Source of the DNA: Sambucus nigra
Taxonomy: Eukaryota; Streptophyta; Magnoliopsida; Dipsacales; Adoxaceae
Direction: 5' to 3'
Assembly: GCA_949130495.1 (NCBI GenBank)
Contig: OX422222.1
Location: forward strand, 270,806,109 to 270,870,108
Length of the DNA stretch: 64,000 bases
The translations under genes were made by a program, and so were the position numbers. Below are positions 11,384-22,930 of this stretch, in pieces. Each line of letters begins with the position of its first letter. Within the stretch, counting starts at the first letter, position 1. A model generated the notes under the pieces. It made no database searches, was not told the DNA's origin, and worked only from the letters and a program-made list of their open reading frames with translations.

Positions 11384-11799
11384 GTATTCATTTGAAACTC
11401 TATATTAATTTCTTTCGCATAATTAATTTATTGATTTAAGCTGGTCACACTTGCATGCCTTCATCAAACATATGTTGGTCCGAAACAATACATAAATAAA
11501 ATTGTACGCTTGGCATAAATTTATAGCTCCATATCTCTCTGTTTGTTCCTCGAGATATGATATGGTTGGAGAAAACCTTTCTATGGTTGGAACACAATAT
11601 TGCTTCTGTGGTTGAGGCTTTTCAGTGCCATTTTGGAAAACCTTAATATAGCTCCATATCTCTTTGGCTCTGTGGTCAAGGCGTGAACATGGGGCTTGTA
11701 GTGACTTTCTGCTTCGGTACAGTTTCTTATTTTGGGGAACAGACTATACATTCCTGTTTAGTTCCTCTAGGATAAGATCATTTCAGAGATACAATATGG

Positions 11800-11991
11800 C
11801 GTATCGTCTGGCCATATGAGAGTCACCTGCACTTTGGGTTTGTTGAGGGAGATTCTTTTGACAGAAAATAAGGTGCGACACCAATGCCTTCATTCCGGAT
11901 TGTCTGGCCGTATGATAGTCACCCGTACTTTGGATTCTTTGAGGGAGCTTCTTTTGGCAGACGATGAGGCATGAAACCAACTCCTTCATTC
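11800..11991 (+). repeat. 96-bp tandem duplication
   Basis: Two adjacent copies share the GTCTGGCC-TATGA-AGTCACC start, the TTGAGGGAG-TTCTTTTG-CAGA middle and the CCTTCATTCC end. The period from the two CTGGCC starts (11808 and 11904) is 96 bp. The - strand has a 78-codon open frame over it that simply repeats itself; I do not regard it as a gene. Confidence 0.75.
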
Positions 11992-12029
11992 CCCCTTGCT
12001 TTACATGCCATACAGCCAAGGGAACATTC

Positions 12030-12540
12030 CAACGCGAGAAGCCATGGCAAGATGTCTATATGGACTTCGTAGCGGGTCTACCACGTGTGTCTTAGGGGCA
12101 TAATTCTATCTCTGTAGTGCTTGAATGGTTTTTAATCATCATTATAATTGAATATGATTACAATGGGTGGCCATATATAATTTATTTATAGTAAAAGGCT
12201 AAGGAATCCTATAATAACATAAACTCTTAACTAATATATAATAACAAAATAACAAACATAGAAGGTAATAAGTTCCTTTCTCTCTCTCTCCAAGTTGGGT
12301 GGTAGCCCCCAAAGGGGACCCGTGCACCTACATCAGCATCATTCTTGGTGAACATCTTTGAGGACTCGGGAATGGAATGTTCTCCAAGTCAGATATTCAT
12401 GAAGGTTATTTTGGGAAGGTTGGTTATGGATGAGACACGCTAATGAAACCCTAAGCTTTATAAATAGAAGAGATGAGGTATAAATGAGAGTTTAGTGCTG
12501 AATTATGTGTTCACATCAATTGGTATTAGAGTTAGGTTGA
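12030..12540 (+). mobile_element. Ty3/gypsy relic: integrase scrap and LTR/primer-site scrap
   Basis: Near 12040-12130 the + strand reads EPWQDVYMDFVAGLPRVS and, after a stop, SVVLEWF, matching the gypsy integrase core start (PW-D-MDF-LGLP). At 12521-12532 TGGTATTAGAGT matches the initiator-Met primer site at 10 of 12 positions, just after a CA that could end an LTR. The order (pol scrap before an LTR/primer scrap) suggests two joined fragments or an internal deletion. Confidence 0.55.
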
Positions 12541-13089
12541 CCAGTAGGCTCAACCGACAACAATACGGCCAATGAAATCCGAGTGTGAAAGAGACCGTCA
12601 AACAACTTTCGACTAAGACTCAAGTATTAATCACGCCACTCGGTCCCACTGCACTGACCTCAACATCCGCCCCTACTAGCAGCCCCGTCACTGTCAGGGG
12701 TGACAACTGCCCATTGCCCACAGCCCCACACCACTATCTTCTGCCTCTGACTCTCTAGCTCCATCTGCCTCGGTCCCTCCTTGATGCCCACGCCTCAAAA
12801 CGGCGGTGTCTTTGTGAACCACCATACCTTAGGGGTCCCCTGCGTCGGCAAACCAACGGAGATGCCGACGGCGTTGTCCACCGCTAATGCGGCCCACAAC
12901 CTGGGCTTCAGCTCGACCTCTTTTATGATAACGATAAAAAAAACGTTTTGGAAATGAATTGGAATTTGTACAAAACTAGTTATAATTCCTAACTAAAATG
13001 ATACCAATTCTAATTCCAAGGCATGAATTATAAACATAATAGTTATCATCCTATTATTTTGGAAATGCTTGACCTAATATTGTTTGCAG

Positions 13090-13212
13090 GTTGATATTGA
13101 AGGGAATGAACTAAAGCCTGTCATTATTGGCATATCTCGTGATTTACATGTGGGCCAGAGCTGCTTTGCCATTGGAAATCCTTATGGATATGAGAACACT
13201 CTAACAACAGGG
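13090..13212 (+). CDS. DEG5: DEG5-like protease exon, central strand block
   Basis: A 41-codon phase-0 exon encoding VDIEGNELKPVIIG, then VGQSCFAIGNPYGYENTLTTG. The block VGQ-CFAIGNP-GYENTLT-G lies between the Asp and the Ser of the triad in plant Deg5 proteins and shapes the active site region. It is flanked by AG at 13088-13089 and GT at 13213-13214. Confidence 0.92.
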
Positions 13213-13632
13213 GTAACACTTTGTGAAATATGACAATTATGTTATATAATTACATTTTCAGTAAAACAAACCGTCTTTTGTTTGCAAACTCCTTCTGAGT
13301 AATATAACCTTTTTATTTTTTTTCATTTAACAACTACTTGGAAGTAGCCTCTCCATAAATGGGGGTAAGGTTTGCCTATATCTATCTTTTGTGGATCAAT
13401 TTGGTACATTCTTTTGGAGCTGAGACTTTTTTGGTAAAAACATGTTGTGCAAGGATCATTTTGACATTAACCTTTATTTTTTCCTAATCTTGACACTTTT
13501 TGTGGAATGGAGACTGCTTTATGCAAGTTCCTCCAATAGGCTGAACTGAAACTGACAACTTTCATTTAGGGGAAGAAACTGAATGAAGAGATAATCACGA
13601 TAACAATCTACTGACTAGTTGAAATATTTCAG

Positions 13633-13720
13633 GTAGTGAGTGGATTAGGTAGAGAAATACCCTCACCAAATGGAAGCGCAATCCGAGGAGCAATTCAAAC
13701 AGATGCTGCTATTAATTCAG
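13633..13720 (+). CDS. DEG5: DEG5-like protease exon ending just before the active-site Ser
   Basis: Encodes VVSGLGREIPSPNG, then IRGAIQTDAAINS and the first base of a Gly codon (88 bp, ending in phase 1). The family active-site motif INSGNSGGP is therefore split by the next intron between its first S and G-N-S. The preceding intron is 420 bp; the following one is 9.1 kb. Confidence 0.92.
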
Positions 13721-13758
13721 GTAAATTTCATATTCTTGGCATTTGATTGTTCCAATAT

Positions 13759-14329
13759 AGAAAGTCTCTTGTAAGGACTCTTTATGGTGCAGACCCTGGT
13801 ACATATAATTTTTTTAAAATTTTTAAAAAAATGAATTTTTTGATGAAACTTCATAAATATGATCTCCATGGTGAGAAGATCACCTTCAATTTTTTTCGTC
13901 GAAAAATTCAATAAAAAAACCGTTGAGATGATGTGATATGTAAAAAAATGGTATAAATATGCATTTTCAACCGTTGAAATGTTGGGTCGGCGCCAGCCGC
14001 TTTATTGATTGAATTTTTTGATGAAACTTCATGGATATGATCTTCTCATTATCGAGATCATATCCATTAAGTTTCATCAAAAAATTCAATCAAAAAGTGG
14101 GTGAGATGATCGCCAACATTTCAACGGTCGAAAATGCATATTTATACCATTTTTTTACATATCCCTTCATCTCAACGGTTTGTTTATTGAATTTTTTGAA
14201 GAAAAAAATTGGAGATGATCTTCACATCATGAATATCATATCCATGAAGTTTCATAAAAAAAATCATTTTTTAACTATTTTAAAAAAATGGTATGTACGG
14301 GAGTGTGCACCATAAGGAGTCCTTACAGT

Positions 14330-14370
<41 letters not shown>

Positions 14371-15040
14371 CCTTCATGTAAGGACTCTTTATAATGCAGA
14401 CCTCGGTATATACTATTTTTTTAAACTAGTAAAAAAATGAATTTTTTAATGAAACTTCATGGATATGATCTCCACTGTGAGAAGATCATCATTAATTTTT
14501 TTCATCAAAAAATTCAATAAAAAAACCTTTGAGATGAGGTGATATGTAAAAAAATTGTATAAATATGCATTTTCGATCGTTGAAATTTTGACGATCGTCT
14601 CAACCGTTGAAATGTAAAAAAATTGTATTAATATGCATTTTCGATCGTTGAAATTTTGACGATCGTCTCAACCGTTGAAATTTTGACGATCGTCTCACCC
14701 ACTTTTTGATTGAATTTTTTGATGAAACTTCATAGATTTGATCTTGACAGTGAAGATGATCATATCCATGAAGTTTCATCAAAAAATTCAATCAATCAAG
14801 TGGCTGGAGCATATCCAAAATTTCAACGGTTGAAAATGCATATTTATACCATTTTTTGACATATCACCTCATCTCAATGGTTATTTTATTGAATTTTTTG
14901 ATGAAAAAAATTGGAGATGATTTTATCACCGTGGAGATCATATTCATGAAGTTTCATCAAAAAATTCATTTTTGTACTATTTAAAAAAAGTGGTATGTAC
15001 CGCAATCTGCACTATAATCTGTCCTTACATGAGACTTTCT
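13759..15040. mobile_element. pair of palindromic MITE-like elements with matching outer ends
   Basis: Two related units, about 13770-14327 and 14378-15029, each begin TGTAAGGACTCTTTAT and end with its inverse (…GTCCTTACA). Inside each, a block with GAATTTTTTGATGAAACTTC occurs in both orientations, so each unit can fold on itself. The outermost bases also mirror each other: AGAAAGTCTC at 13759 against GAGACTTTCT at 15031-15040. A (GA)n run at 14332-14366 lies between the units. No transposase is present, so they are non-autonomous; superfamily not determined. Confidence 0.7.
14332..14366 (+). repeat. (GA)n microsatellite
   Basis: About 17 GA units between the two palindromic units. Confidence 0.95.
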
Positions 15041-15066
15041 GTATGTATGTATATATATATAATGTG

Positions 15067-15790
15067 ACGCAGCTCTATACATACTACCTGTGCGGACCAT
15101 TTTTGTAAATAGTAAAAAAAATATTTTTGAGTTGATTTTTTTTTTGTGGTATTTAAACATTTTAGGGAGGGCCACAAAAAAAATCAGCTCAAAATACTTT
15201 TTTTTGCTATTTAAAAAAAATAGGTCAAACTATGTCAGTTTTTAACTTCTTAAAAACTGAATAGTTAGACCAATTTTTCTAAAATAGCAAAAAAAAATAT
15301 TTTGAGTTGATTTTTTTGTAGGATCCCTTGAAATGTTTAAATACTACACACAAATCAACTGAAAAATATTTTTTTTACTATTTTAAATAAAAGAGCCGCA
15401 TTGGTGGGCCTCATATATGATATGTATTAGAGATTACACAGAGAGTCTCATGTGAGGTCTTTAAATGAGGACCTCCTGTGTGGAGCTAATTTTGTAAAAT
15501 AGTAAAAAAATAATTTTGGAGTTGATATTTTTTATGGAGTATTTAAACATTTAAGGGAGGCCCCACAAAAATAATCAGCTCATATTTTGTAATTTTAAAA
15601 AAATAAGTCAACATATCAATTTTTAAGTTTTTTTAAAGCTGACTGATTTTTGAAATAATAAAAAACTTCATTTGAGCTGATTTTTTTTATGAGCCTTCCC
15701 TTAAATGTTTAAATACCCAAAAAAAAAAATCAACTTTAAAATATTTTTTTACTTTTTAAAAAAATTATGTTTGCCGGGTGGTATGTATAG
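15067..15790. repeat. AT-rich palindromic repeats with TTTTGAGTTGATTTTTT blocks
   Basis: At least two further self-complementary segments (about 15067-15410 and 15430-15790). Each carries AATATTTTGAGTTGATTTTTT-like blocks, TATTTAAACATTT and GGGAGG, and their inverses on the other arm. They look like non-autonomous DNA elements of another family than 13759-15040. Ends and target duplications are not clear. Confidence 0.6.
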
Positions 15791-15799
15791 GAGTCTGCT

Positions 15800-15842
15800 T
15801 GCCTCTCTCTCTCTCTCTCTCTCTATGTGTGTGTGTGCGTGC
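15800..15842 (+). repeat. (CT)n and (GT)n microsatellites
   Basis: A run of CT units followed directly by GT/GC units, just past the palindromic elements. Confidence 0.9.
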
Positions 15843-16218
15843 ATGCGCTTAATATTATAATACATTTTAGATAATGTATGAGACAATAAATATACGTGAT
15901 TTAAATAATCAATAAAGCTCACAAAAGGTAAATAAACGTGTCTAATACATATTCCAAACTCATTTATTTTGGAAGAGTCCAAACTCAATTTTAAAATTAA
16001 AAGAATTATAATATTTGTATTTGGGGGGACAATCAAATGCCTAGTAATTAGAAAGTTATTTTAGCATTTGGGCAGACATTTTGTGAAGTACATATTTTTT
16101 CGACCCAGCTTTGTATTTGATAAGACTCCTAATTTTCTCTCAAGCCACTGGATTATTATCCTTTTCTATCATCCGGGTAATAATAAAGACAAGACTGTCA
16201 AAATCAACACCATGCAAG

Positions 16219-17250
16219 TGTTGGATAATATGAATGCAAATACATAAATGAACTCTTTATATATCACAGTAATGTCAACTTCAATACAATAATGTAACTT
16301 CTGAATAGATACTAGAAAACTTCAAGGCGTGATGTCACTTTTCTAAATACAGTATTTGCCCCACACGAATAACTTCGGTATACAAACGGGAATCCGCAAA
16401 TCCGTACTCAAGATACAATGAAACTACTTGCACTGCCTGCAACTTGTATATTTGAAGACAGCATTTGGATGCAGCAGCGAAGAACAGTCAATCAAGTTCT
16501 TATTCGGTTTATGTGCACTAAACAGAATAAGATAATTTATATCTCCAGAAAATTGTAAGAGAGTAATAGCAGGGTTTGGAAATCTGAAACTGGGTTTTTG
16601 TTATATATGCAATTTCGTCTTAGGCAGCCTTTATTTATAGATAATGAAAAGCTTTGTCTTCAAGAGTCATGACTGTTGGATTAACAGTCTTAATCAATTC
16701 CGAAATGGTATGACTGTTAATTACCAACAGTCTTAAGTTATTTCCAAACAGGTACAATTAATACCGAATCGGTTTTGCACGGGTCAACCAAAAAGTGACC
16801 GCGCCCGAGCCGGACGAATCCCGACAACCCACTACCACTGCGAACACGCGGCATGCGAAGTGCAAAGTGCGCCACTAGCGCCTCTACAGCCCACAGCTCC
16901 GCACTCGCACGCGCGCGCGCGCGCGTGTGCGTGTGCTTACGGTGCTTCGCACCGTATTGAGGTCTCTTGAATAGCCTCTTAAATGCTAGATGAATTAACT
17001 CTTCATCTTCCATTTGTACTTATTAAGTGCACAAATTCTTAATATTTTTCCAATGAGGGACTTAAAGGTTGCCCACTCCTTTTATAGCTTAGTGGTGACA
17101 CTTAGCTTTGTACATTTTTCAATGTGGGCACTATCCCTTTTTATATTTGGGTTAGCGTCCCATCTCTTCCACACAATTTCAATGTGGGACAAACTCTTTA
17201 AGCTCTTACAACCAAAACTCTTACTCACTTATTTTATAAAATCTCCAACA
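16219..17250 (-). repeat. 3' LTR of the intronic copia element (1032 bp)
   Basis: The full-length LTR copy. It includes a (CG)n run at about 16910-16925 and a tandem-like TGACTGTTGGATTAACAGTC segment near 16665-16735. On the - strand the adjacent interior (17251-17262) reads GGTGGAGGAA, a good polypurine tract. Confidence 0.93.
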
Positions 17251-17967
17251 TTCCTCCACCATTTTCAAAATAAGTTTTGTAAATCTTTGATTGTCTGTAG
17301 GACTGTGTATAAGCATTGGTGTCTCACGACTTGAACCAATACCTTGTGAAGGTTCGTCAAGGCTAACCATGAAAGTATAGTAGACTTGTCTTTGAACTAT
17401 CAATCCATATTGACCACCCGAATTTATCTTCACACACAAATCTTTTAGTCACTGATTATCCATATAAGCCGACACATGTATTAGGCCTTGTGTCTGTACC
17501 TTAATTTCGTGAGTGCTTTAGAGTCAACCCAGTTCTCATAGGAACCGGCACCACTTCCACACTCATATAGGTAGATTATCATAGGTGTCCATGTAACTTA
17601 AAACACCATAAATATATTAAGGTTAAACTCATCCTCTTTCATTATTCATTACATGTTCTAAGCACTTATCCTTGGGATGTTAAATTTTATAGTGCTTACA
17701 ATCACATCGTATGATGTACTTTAATCATTGAACTTGAGACTTGAATATATCAAGTTTCAAGTTGAGTTTCCATCAAGAGTGATTATTATTAATGGGCTTT
17801 AGTCCTATCCGTATTGATGTCTTAGACACCAGTCCTCTTGCAAGACCTTTTATAAAAGGATCAGCTAAATTTTGACTTGATTTTACATAATCCACTGTGA
17901 TTACACTATCTGTAATCATTTGTCTGACATAACTATGTCTCAGGCTAATATGTCTAGATTTTCCATT

Positions 17968-19068
17968 TTATACTTTACTATAAGCTCTGGAAAGTGTAGA
18001 CTCACTATCACAATGTATAGATATTGGAGGCATTGATTTTGACCAAACTGGAATTTCAATCAATAAATTCCTTAACCATTCTGCCTCTTTACTAGTTGCA
18101 GCTAATGCTACAAACTCAGCTGCCAAAGTAGAATCAACTATACAAGTTTGTTTCTTTGATCCCCAAGAAACAGCTCCTCCACCAAGAGTGAAAATCCATC
18201 CACTTGTTGAGGAATGATCCTCCCGCTCAGTTATCCAACTGGCATCAGAAAACCCCTCTAATACTGAAGGATATCCACTATAGTATAGACCATAGTCCAT
18301 AGTTCCTTTTAAATATTTTAATATTCTATTGACAGCATGCCAATGCAATAAACTTGGATTACTAGTATATCTACTTAATTTACCAACAGCATAAGCAATA
18401 TCAGGTCGAGTACATGTCATGGCATACATTAAACTACCAATTACTCGTGCATATTCCAATTGTGAAATAGCTCTACCATTATTAGGGATCATCTTTAGTT
18501 GTGGTTCAAAAGGTGTACTAACAGGTGTGCAATCAAACTGATTAAATTTCTTTAAAATTTTCTCAACATAATGAGATTGAGTGAGAATTATATTTTTATC
18601 TTTCCTTATTATTCTCATTCCTAATATGACATCAGCTACACCCATATCTTTCATATCAAATTTAGAAGATAGAAAACTCTTTGTATTATTAATGCTTTCT
18701 AAATCAGTACCAAGAATTAACATGTCATCTACATATAAACAAATGATCACACATTTACCATTAGCAAATTTACTATAAACACACTTATCAGATTCATGAA
18801 TTTTAAAACCATAAGAAATAATGACTTTATCTAATTTTTCATGCCATTGTTTAGGTGCTTATTTTTAGGCCATATAAGGACTTAATAAGTTTACATACTT
18901 TATTTTCTTGTCCAGACATAACAAACCCTTTAGGTTGTTCCATGTAAATTTCTTCTGTAAGTCACCATTTAAAAAGGCAGTTTTCACATCCATTTGATGA
19001 ATCTCAAAATTATATATCGATGCTAATGCAATTAAATTTCTAATAGTGGAGGTTCTAGCAACAGGTGC
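17968..19068 (-). pseudogene. reverse transcriptase and RNase H of the intronic copia element
   Basis: The open piece 17968-18750 carries the polymerase site CLYVDDMLILG, the LGMRI block, and RNase H (SDASWI, AAEFVALAATSKEAEWL, IHCDSESTL). It is in the same frame as the upstream 651-codon piece, but a stop at 19069 and at least two small indels between about 18830 and 18970 separate them. YVDD is intact. The 3' noncoding part 17251-17967 contains no gene. Confidence 0.9.
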
Positions 19069-21024
19069 TTAGGTATCAAAATAATCAATTCCTTCTTTTT
19101 GTGTAAAACCTTTAGCAACCAATCTAGCCTTGAATTTATCAATTGTTCCATCTATTTTCATTTTCTTTTTAAAAATCCATTTACACTTGATGGGTTTAGA
19201 TCCTGGAGGTAAGTCTACTAACTTCCAAGTTTTATTTCCCAAGATTGAATCCATTTCATCATTTATAGCTTCTTTCCAAAATGCTGAATCTACAGATTTA
19301 ATTGCCTCACTATAAGTTTGTGGGTCTGTTTCAACGCTAAGAGTCAAAGCATATTGATTACAAGATGTGTCTCTAGTTCCTTCAACAAGATAGACTACAA
19401 AATCGGGACCAAAGTTTTTTTCTTTCCTAGGTCTCTTACTTTTTCTAATCTCCACTTGTTCCACTGGTGGAGTATCAGATAAATGTGAAGGAGTGTTTAC
19501 TTCTTTTTCATTATTTATCCTAGGAATAGAAGAAAATCTTTGTTCATAAAAAATTGCATCTCTCCATTCAATTATTGTATTTACCTCAACATAATCATTA
19601 GGTTCACTAACCAAAAATCTATAGGCTTTACTATGTTGTGCATAACCTATGAAAATACACTCAACACCTTTGCTTCCTAATTTCTTTCTCTTAGTTTCAG
19701 GTAGTCTTACAATAGCTCTACAACCCCAAACTTTAAGATAACCTAAATTAGGTTTTCTATTCTTCCATAATTCGTAGGGAGTTTTCTTATTATCTTTAAC
19801 AGGTATCCTATTCAGAATATGACACGCAGTTAAAAGTGCTTCTCCCCAAAACCCTTTACTTAAACCATAATAAGAAAGCATAGCGTTAACCATTTCAGTT
19901 AGTGTTCTACTTTTTCTTTCTGCTACTCCATTTTGTTGTGGTGTATAAGGTGCAGTAACTTCATGTATAATTCCCATATCTTCACAAAATTGAGGAAAGT
20001 GATATTCACCACCTCTATCAAATATAAGACATTTTATTTTAGTATCACATTGATTTTCAACTTCATTTTTATATGTCTTAAATCTATTAAGCACATCATC
20101 CTTAGAGTTTAAAAGATATGCATAACAATATTTTGAAAAGTCATCGATAAATGTAGCAAAATATTTACTACCACCTTTAGTAGGTGTTCCATGCAAATCA
20201 CAAACATGACTCTGTACTAATTGCAACAAAGATGTAGTTTTTTCTATTTTTGGAAAATGCAATCTTGTTATTTTTGTTTGTATGCATATTTTACACTTTT
20301 CATTCATATCATTCTCATATTTAGGAATTAGATTTAAATTAACCATGAAATGCATTTTCTTTGTATTAACATGTCCTAAACGACTATGCCATAATGAAAG
20401 ACAATCAACGATATAAGCAGAAGAATCTTTTTCATTGATATTGAGCTTAAACATGCCCTCATACAAATATCCTTTTCCTACAAAGGTACCATTCTTAGTC
20501 AGAATAAATTTGTCTGACTCAAATACAAGCTTAAAGCCAAATTTGTTAAGAAGACTTTCAGAAACTAAATTTTTCCTAACATCAGGAACATGAAAAACAT
20601 TGGTGAGGCTAAGGATTTTTTCGGAAGTGAATTCGAGATCCATTGTCCCTTTACCTTTAACCGCAGCAGTAGAAGAATTTTCCATATAGAGAACATCTCC
20701 TTCCACTGTTTCATAGGCAGAGAACAAGTTCTTGTCCTTACAAACATGCCTTGTGGTACCAGAATCAACCCACCAAGAGTTGTCTTCTCCAAGTATAATA
20801 GCCTCGGATATCATAGCAGCAAATTTTTGCTTTGTGTCTGATGTCCCTCCTTTTTCCTTTAGTTTCTTGAACTCGGGACAATCCTTCTTGAAGTGATCTG
20901 GTTTGTTGCAATGAAAACAATTTCCTTTCTTCTTTTTGTTTGCTTTAGAGTTATTTGAAAAATTCTTCTGCTTGTTATTTTTTTCATGATTGCCATATTT
21001 TTGCTCATTTCCTTCCTCCACCAC
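19069..21024 (-). pseudogene. zinc knuckle, protease and integrase of the intronic copia element
   Basis: A 651-codon open frame. In order: lysine-rich linker, zinc knuckle CFHCNKPDHFKKDC, protease site WWVDSGTTRHVC (the D-S-G-T of copia proteases), pre-integrase HSRLGH with CKIC, integrase core with HVCDLHG-, FIDDFSKYCYAYLL, DRGGEY and TPQQNGVAERKS, a C-terminal integrase region (GYLKVWGCRAIVRLP), and the first part of reverse transcriptase (KCKWIFKKK, FKARLVAKGF). The first Asp block reads HVCDLHG, weaker than the usual SDVCGP. It ends at a stop at 19069 in the reverse transcriptase. Confidence 0.92.
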
Positions 21025-21085
21025 ATGGACCTTAGAAACAAAATTTTCTTGTTCCTCTTTACCATCTAGAATTCGAAACTCTTGT

Positions 21086-21679
21086 TCAATTCTTAAATGA
21101 GTCTAATTCTTCAAGTGAAAGATCCTCCTTTTTGTGTTTGAGTTCTTTCTTATAATCTTTCCAAGGAGGAAGTTTTCCAATTATGGCAGCAACAATTACA
21201 TTATCATCCATATTTAATTTTTTCAGTTTGCAATGATTTATGATACGTTGGATGTCATGAAATTGTTTTAGCACAGGCCTATTATCATGCATTTTAAAGC
21301 TTAAAAATTGACCGATAAGGAACTTCTTACTTGCAGCGTCTTCCGTAAGATATTTGGTCTCCAATGTTTCCCACAAAGTTTTTGCAGTCCCAACATTTTG
21401 GTACAAGTCGAACAAATTGTCAACAAGTGCATTGAGAATGTGACCATGACACAAGTAATCATCGATCTCCCATTTTGTGCGTTGCCTAGTTTGTTCCACG
21501 GTTTCATCTTCATCTTCATCTTCATTTGGTTTCGGTTGTGACAAGACATATACAATCTTCAATGTTGTTAGAAGAAAATGAACCTTTTTCTGCCAACGCA
21601 GAAAATTACCACCATCAAAACGGTCCAACTTGACAAAGCTTTCTGTTATTTGTCGAAGTGATTTGGAAGAGTCGGCCAT
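21086..21679 (-). pseudogene. gag of the intronic copia element
   Basis: I take the ATG at 21677-21679, only 23 bases from the LTR. The protein starts MADSSKSLRQITESFVKLDR, then FDGGNFLRWQKKVHFLLTTL, the classic start of plant copia gag, followed by an acidic insert (EDEDEDE) and the UBN2 blocks (ALVDNLFDLYQN, LWETLETKY). It stops at 21086, one frame off from the following pol frame, so gag and pol are no longer joined. An upstream in-frame ATG at 21751 lies inside the LTR and is less likely. Confidence 0.88.
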
Positions 21680-21702
21680 TTCTGATAATACTGTATTTAG
21701 AT

Positions 21703-22523
21703 TGTTGGATAATATGAATGCAAATACAGAAATGAACTCTTTATATATCACAGTAATGTCAACTTCAATACAATAATGTAACTTCTGAATAGATACTAGA
21801 AAGCTTCAAGGCGTGATGTCACTTTCCTAAATACAGTATTTGCCCCACACGAATAACTTCGGTATACAAACGGGAATCCGCAAATCCGTACTCAAGATGC
21901 AATGAAGCAACTTGCACTGCCTGCAACTTGTATATTTGAAGACAACCTTTGGATGTAGCAGCGAAGAACAGTCAATCAAATTCTTATTCGGTTTATGTGC
22001 ACCAAACAGAATAAGATAATTTATATCTCCTGAAAATTGTAAGAGAGTAATAGCAGGGTTTGGAAATTTGAAACTGAGTTTTTGTTATATATGCAATTTC
22101 GTTTTAGGCAGCCTACCACTGCGGACACGCGGCATGCGAAGTGCAACGTGTACCACTAGCGCCTCTACAGCCCACTGCCCCGAACCCGCATGCGCGCGCG
22201 AGCGTGTGCGTACGGTGCTTCACATTGTATTGAGGTCTCTTGAATAGCCTCTTAAATGCTAGATGAATTAACTCTTCATCTTCCATTTGTACTTATTAAG
22301 TGCACAAATTCTTAATATTTATCTAATGTGGGACTCAAAGGTTGTCCACTCTTTTATAGCGTAGTGGTGACACTTAGCTTTGTACATTTTCCAATGTGGG
22401 ACACTATCCCTTTTTATATTTGGGTTAGCTTCCCACCTCTTCCATACACTTCCAATATGAGTCACGCTCTTTAAGCTCTTACACCCAAAACTCTTACTCA
22501 CTTATTTTATAAAATCTCCAACA
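21703..22523 (-). repeat. 5' LTR of the intronic copia element (821 bp, internal deletion)
   Basis: Matches the left LTR but lacks about 210 bp between GGCAGCC and TACCACTGCG. The deleted part corresponds to about 16630-16835 in the other copy. Because reverse transcription makes both LTRs identical, the deletion happened after insertion. Confidence 0.93.
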
Positions 22524-22842
22524 GCAAGTCAGTCAGTTTTATATCATTGGAGGACATTGAGCAGCCAAAAATGTTGCCAAATAAACTTTTTAAAAATATT
22601 TTTAGAGTAAGGTCCCTTGCCAATATTTTTCATTATGTGAACTCTGCATAGTTATTTGCTTCTTAAAAAAGCCTTTTGGTGAATATGGAGCTTTAGGATG
22701 TGGTCTAAATAATTTACGAAAATTATAGATATCTTACACGTAATATTGACATCATCCTAATAGCTGAAAGTATTTTGGCCTACTTCTAAAGAAACTGTTA
22801 GTTCAGTCCGATTCGTTTTTAATGCATAGCTATGTGGTGCAG

Positions 22843-22917
22843 GAAATTCAGGCGGGCCCTTGATTGATTCATACGGCCGTGTTATTGGCGTTAATACAGC
22901 CAATTTCACTCGCAAAG
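22843..22917 (+). CDS. DEG5: DEG5-like protease exon with the catalytic Ser
   Basis: Completes the split Gly codon and reads GNSGGPLIDSYGRVIGVNTA, then NFTRK and the first base of the next codon (phase 1 on both sides). The Ser of GNSGGP is the nucleophile. Its presence after a 9.1-kb intron in a correct phase is strong evidence that the gene is still under selection. Confidence 0.93.
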
Positions 22918-22930
22918 GTAGATATAGTTT

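Larger units (their letters stand above)
11384..13089. other. intron of DEG5-like gene holding a decayed Ty3/gypsy relic and a tandem duplication
   Basis: This 1.7-kb intron contains a 96-bp direct tandem duplication (about 11800-11895 and 11896-11991), a short gypsy integrase-like piece on the + strand near 12040-12130, and further on an LTR-end plus primer-site relic at 12521-12532 followed by a relatively C-rich stretch (12600-12900) unlike the surrounding AT-rich DNA. No complete element can be drawn. Confidence 0.55.
16219..22523 (-). mobile_element. Ty1/copia LTR retrotransposon, 6.3 kb, antisense in DEG5-like intron
   Basis: The LTRs at 16219-17250 and 21703-22523 both start TGTTGGA and end TCCAACA, and a perfect 5-bp target duplication GCAAG is at 16214-16218 and 22524-22528. 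On the - strand the interior encodes gag, zinc knuckle, protease, integrase, reverse transcriptase and RNase H. By eye the first 330 aligned bases of the LTRs differ at about 11 positions, so it is much younger than the other copia copies here. Several frame breaks make it inactive. It does not disturb the exons. Confidence 0.95.
13721..22842. other. 9.1-kb intron of the DEG5-like gene
   Basis: The GT at 13721 and AG at 22841-22842 bound an intron that splits the Gly codon of the active-site GNSGGP. It holds palindromic AT-rich elements (13759-15790), microsatellites, and a whole copia element in antisense orientation (16219-22523). Segments 15830-16218 and 22529-22842 contain nothing I recognise. 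For the protein to be made, all of this must be removed as one intron. Confidence 0.85.

Noticed and set aside
11783..12019. 78-codon - strand frame with internal repeat
   Set aside because: It is only the open frame over a 96-bp tandem duplication in an intron; no codon or domain support.
14981..15175. Short open frames in the AT-rich fold-back region
   Set aside because: They follow from low stop density on one strand of palindromes; composition is low-complexity.
16219..22523. Copia insertion as a knock-out of the DEG5-like gene
   Set aside because: It lies wholly inside an intron with intact splice sites, in antisense orientation, and both neighbouring exons are in correct phase.
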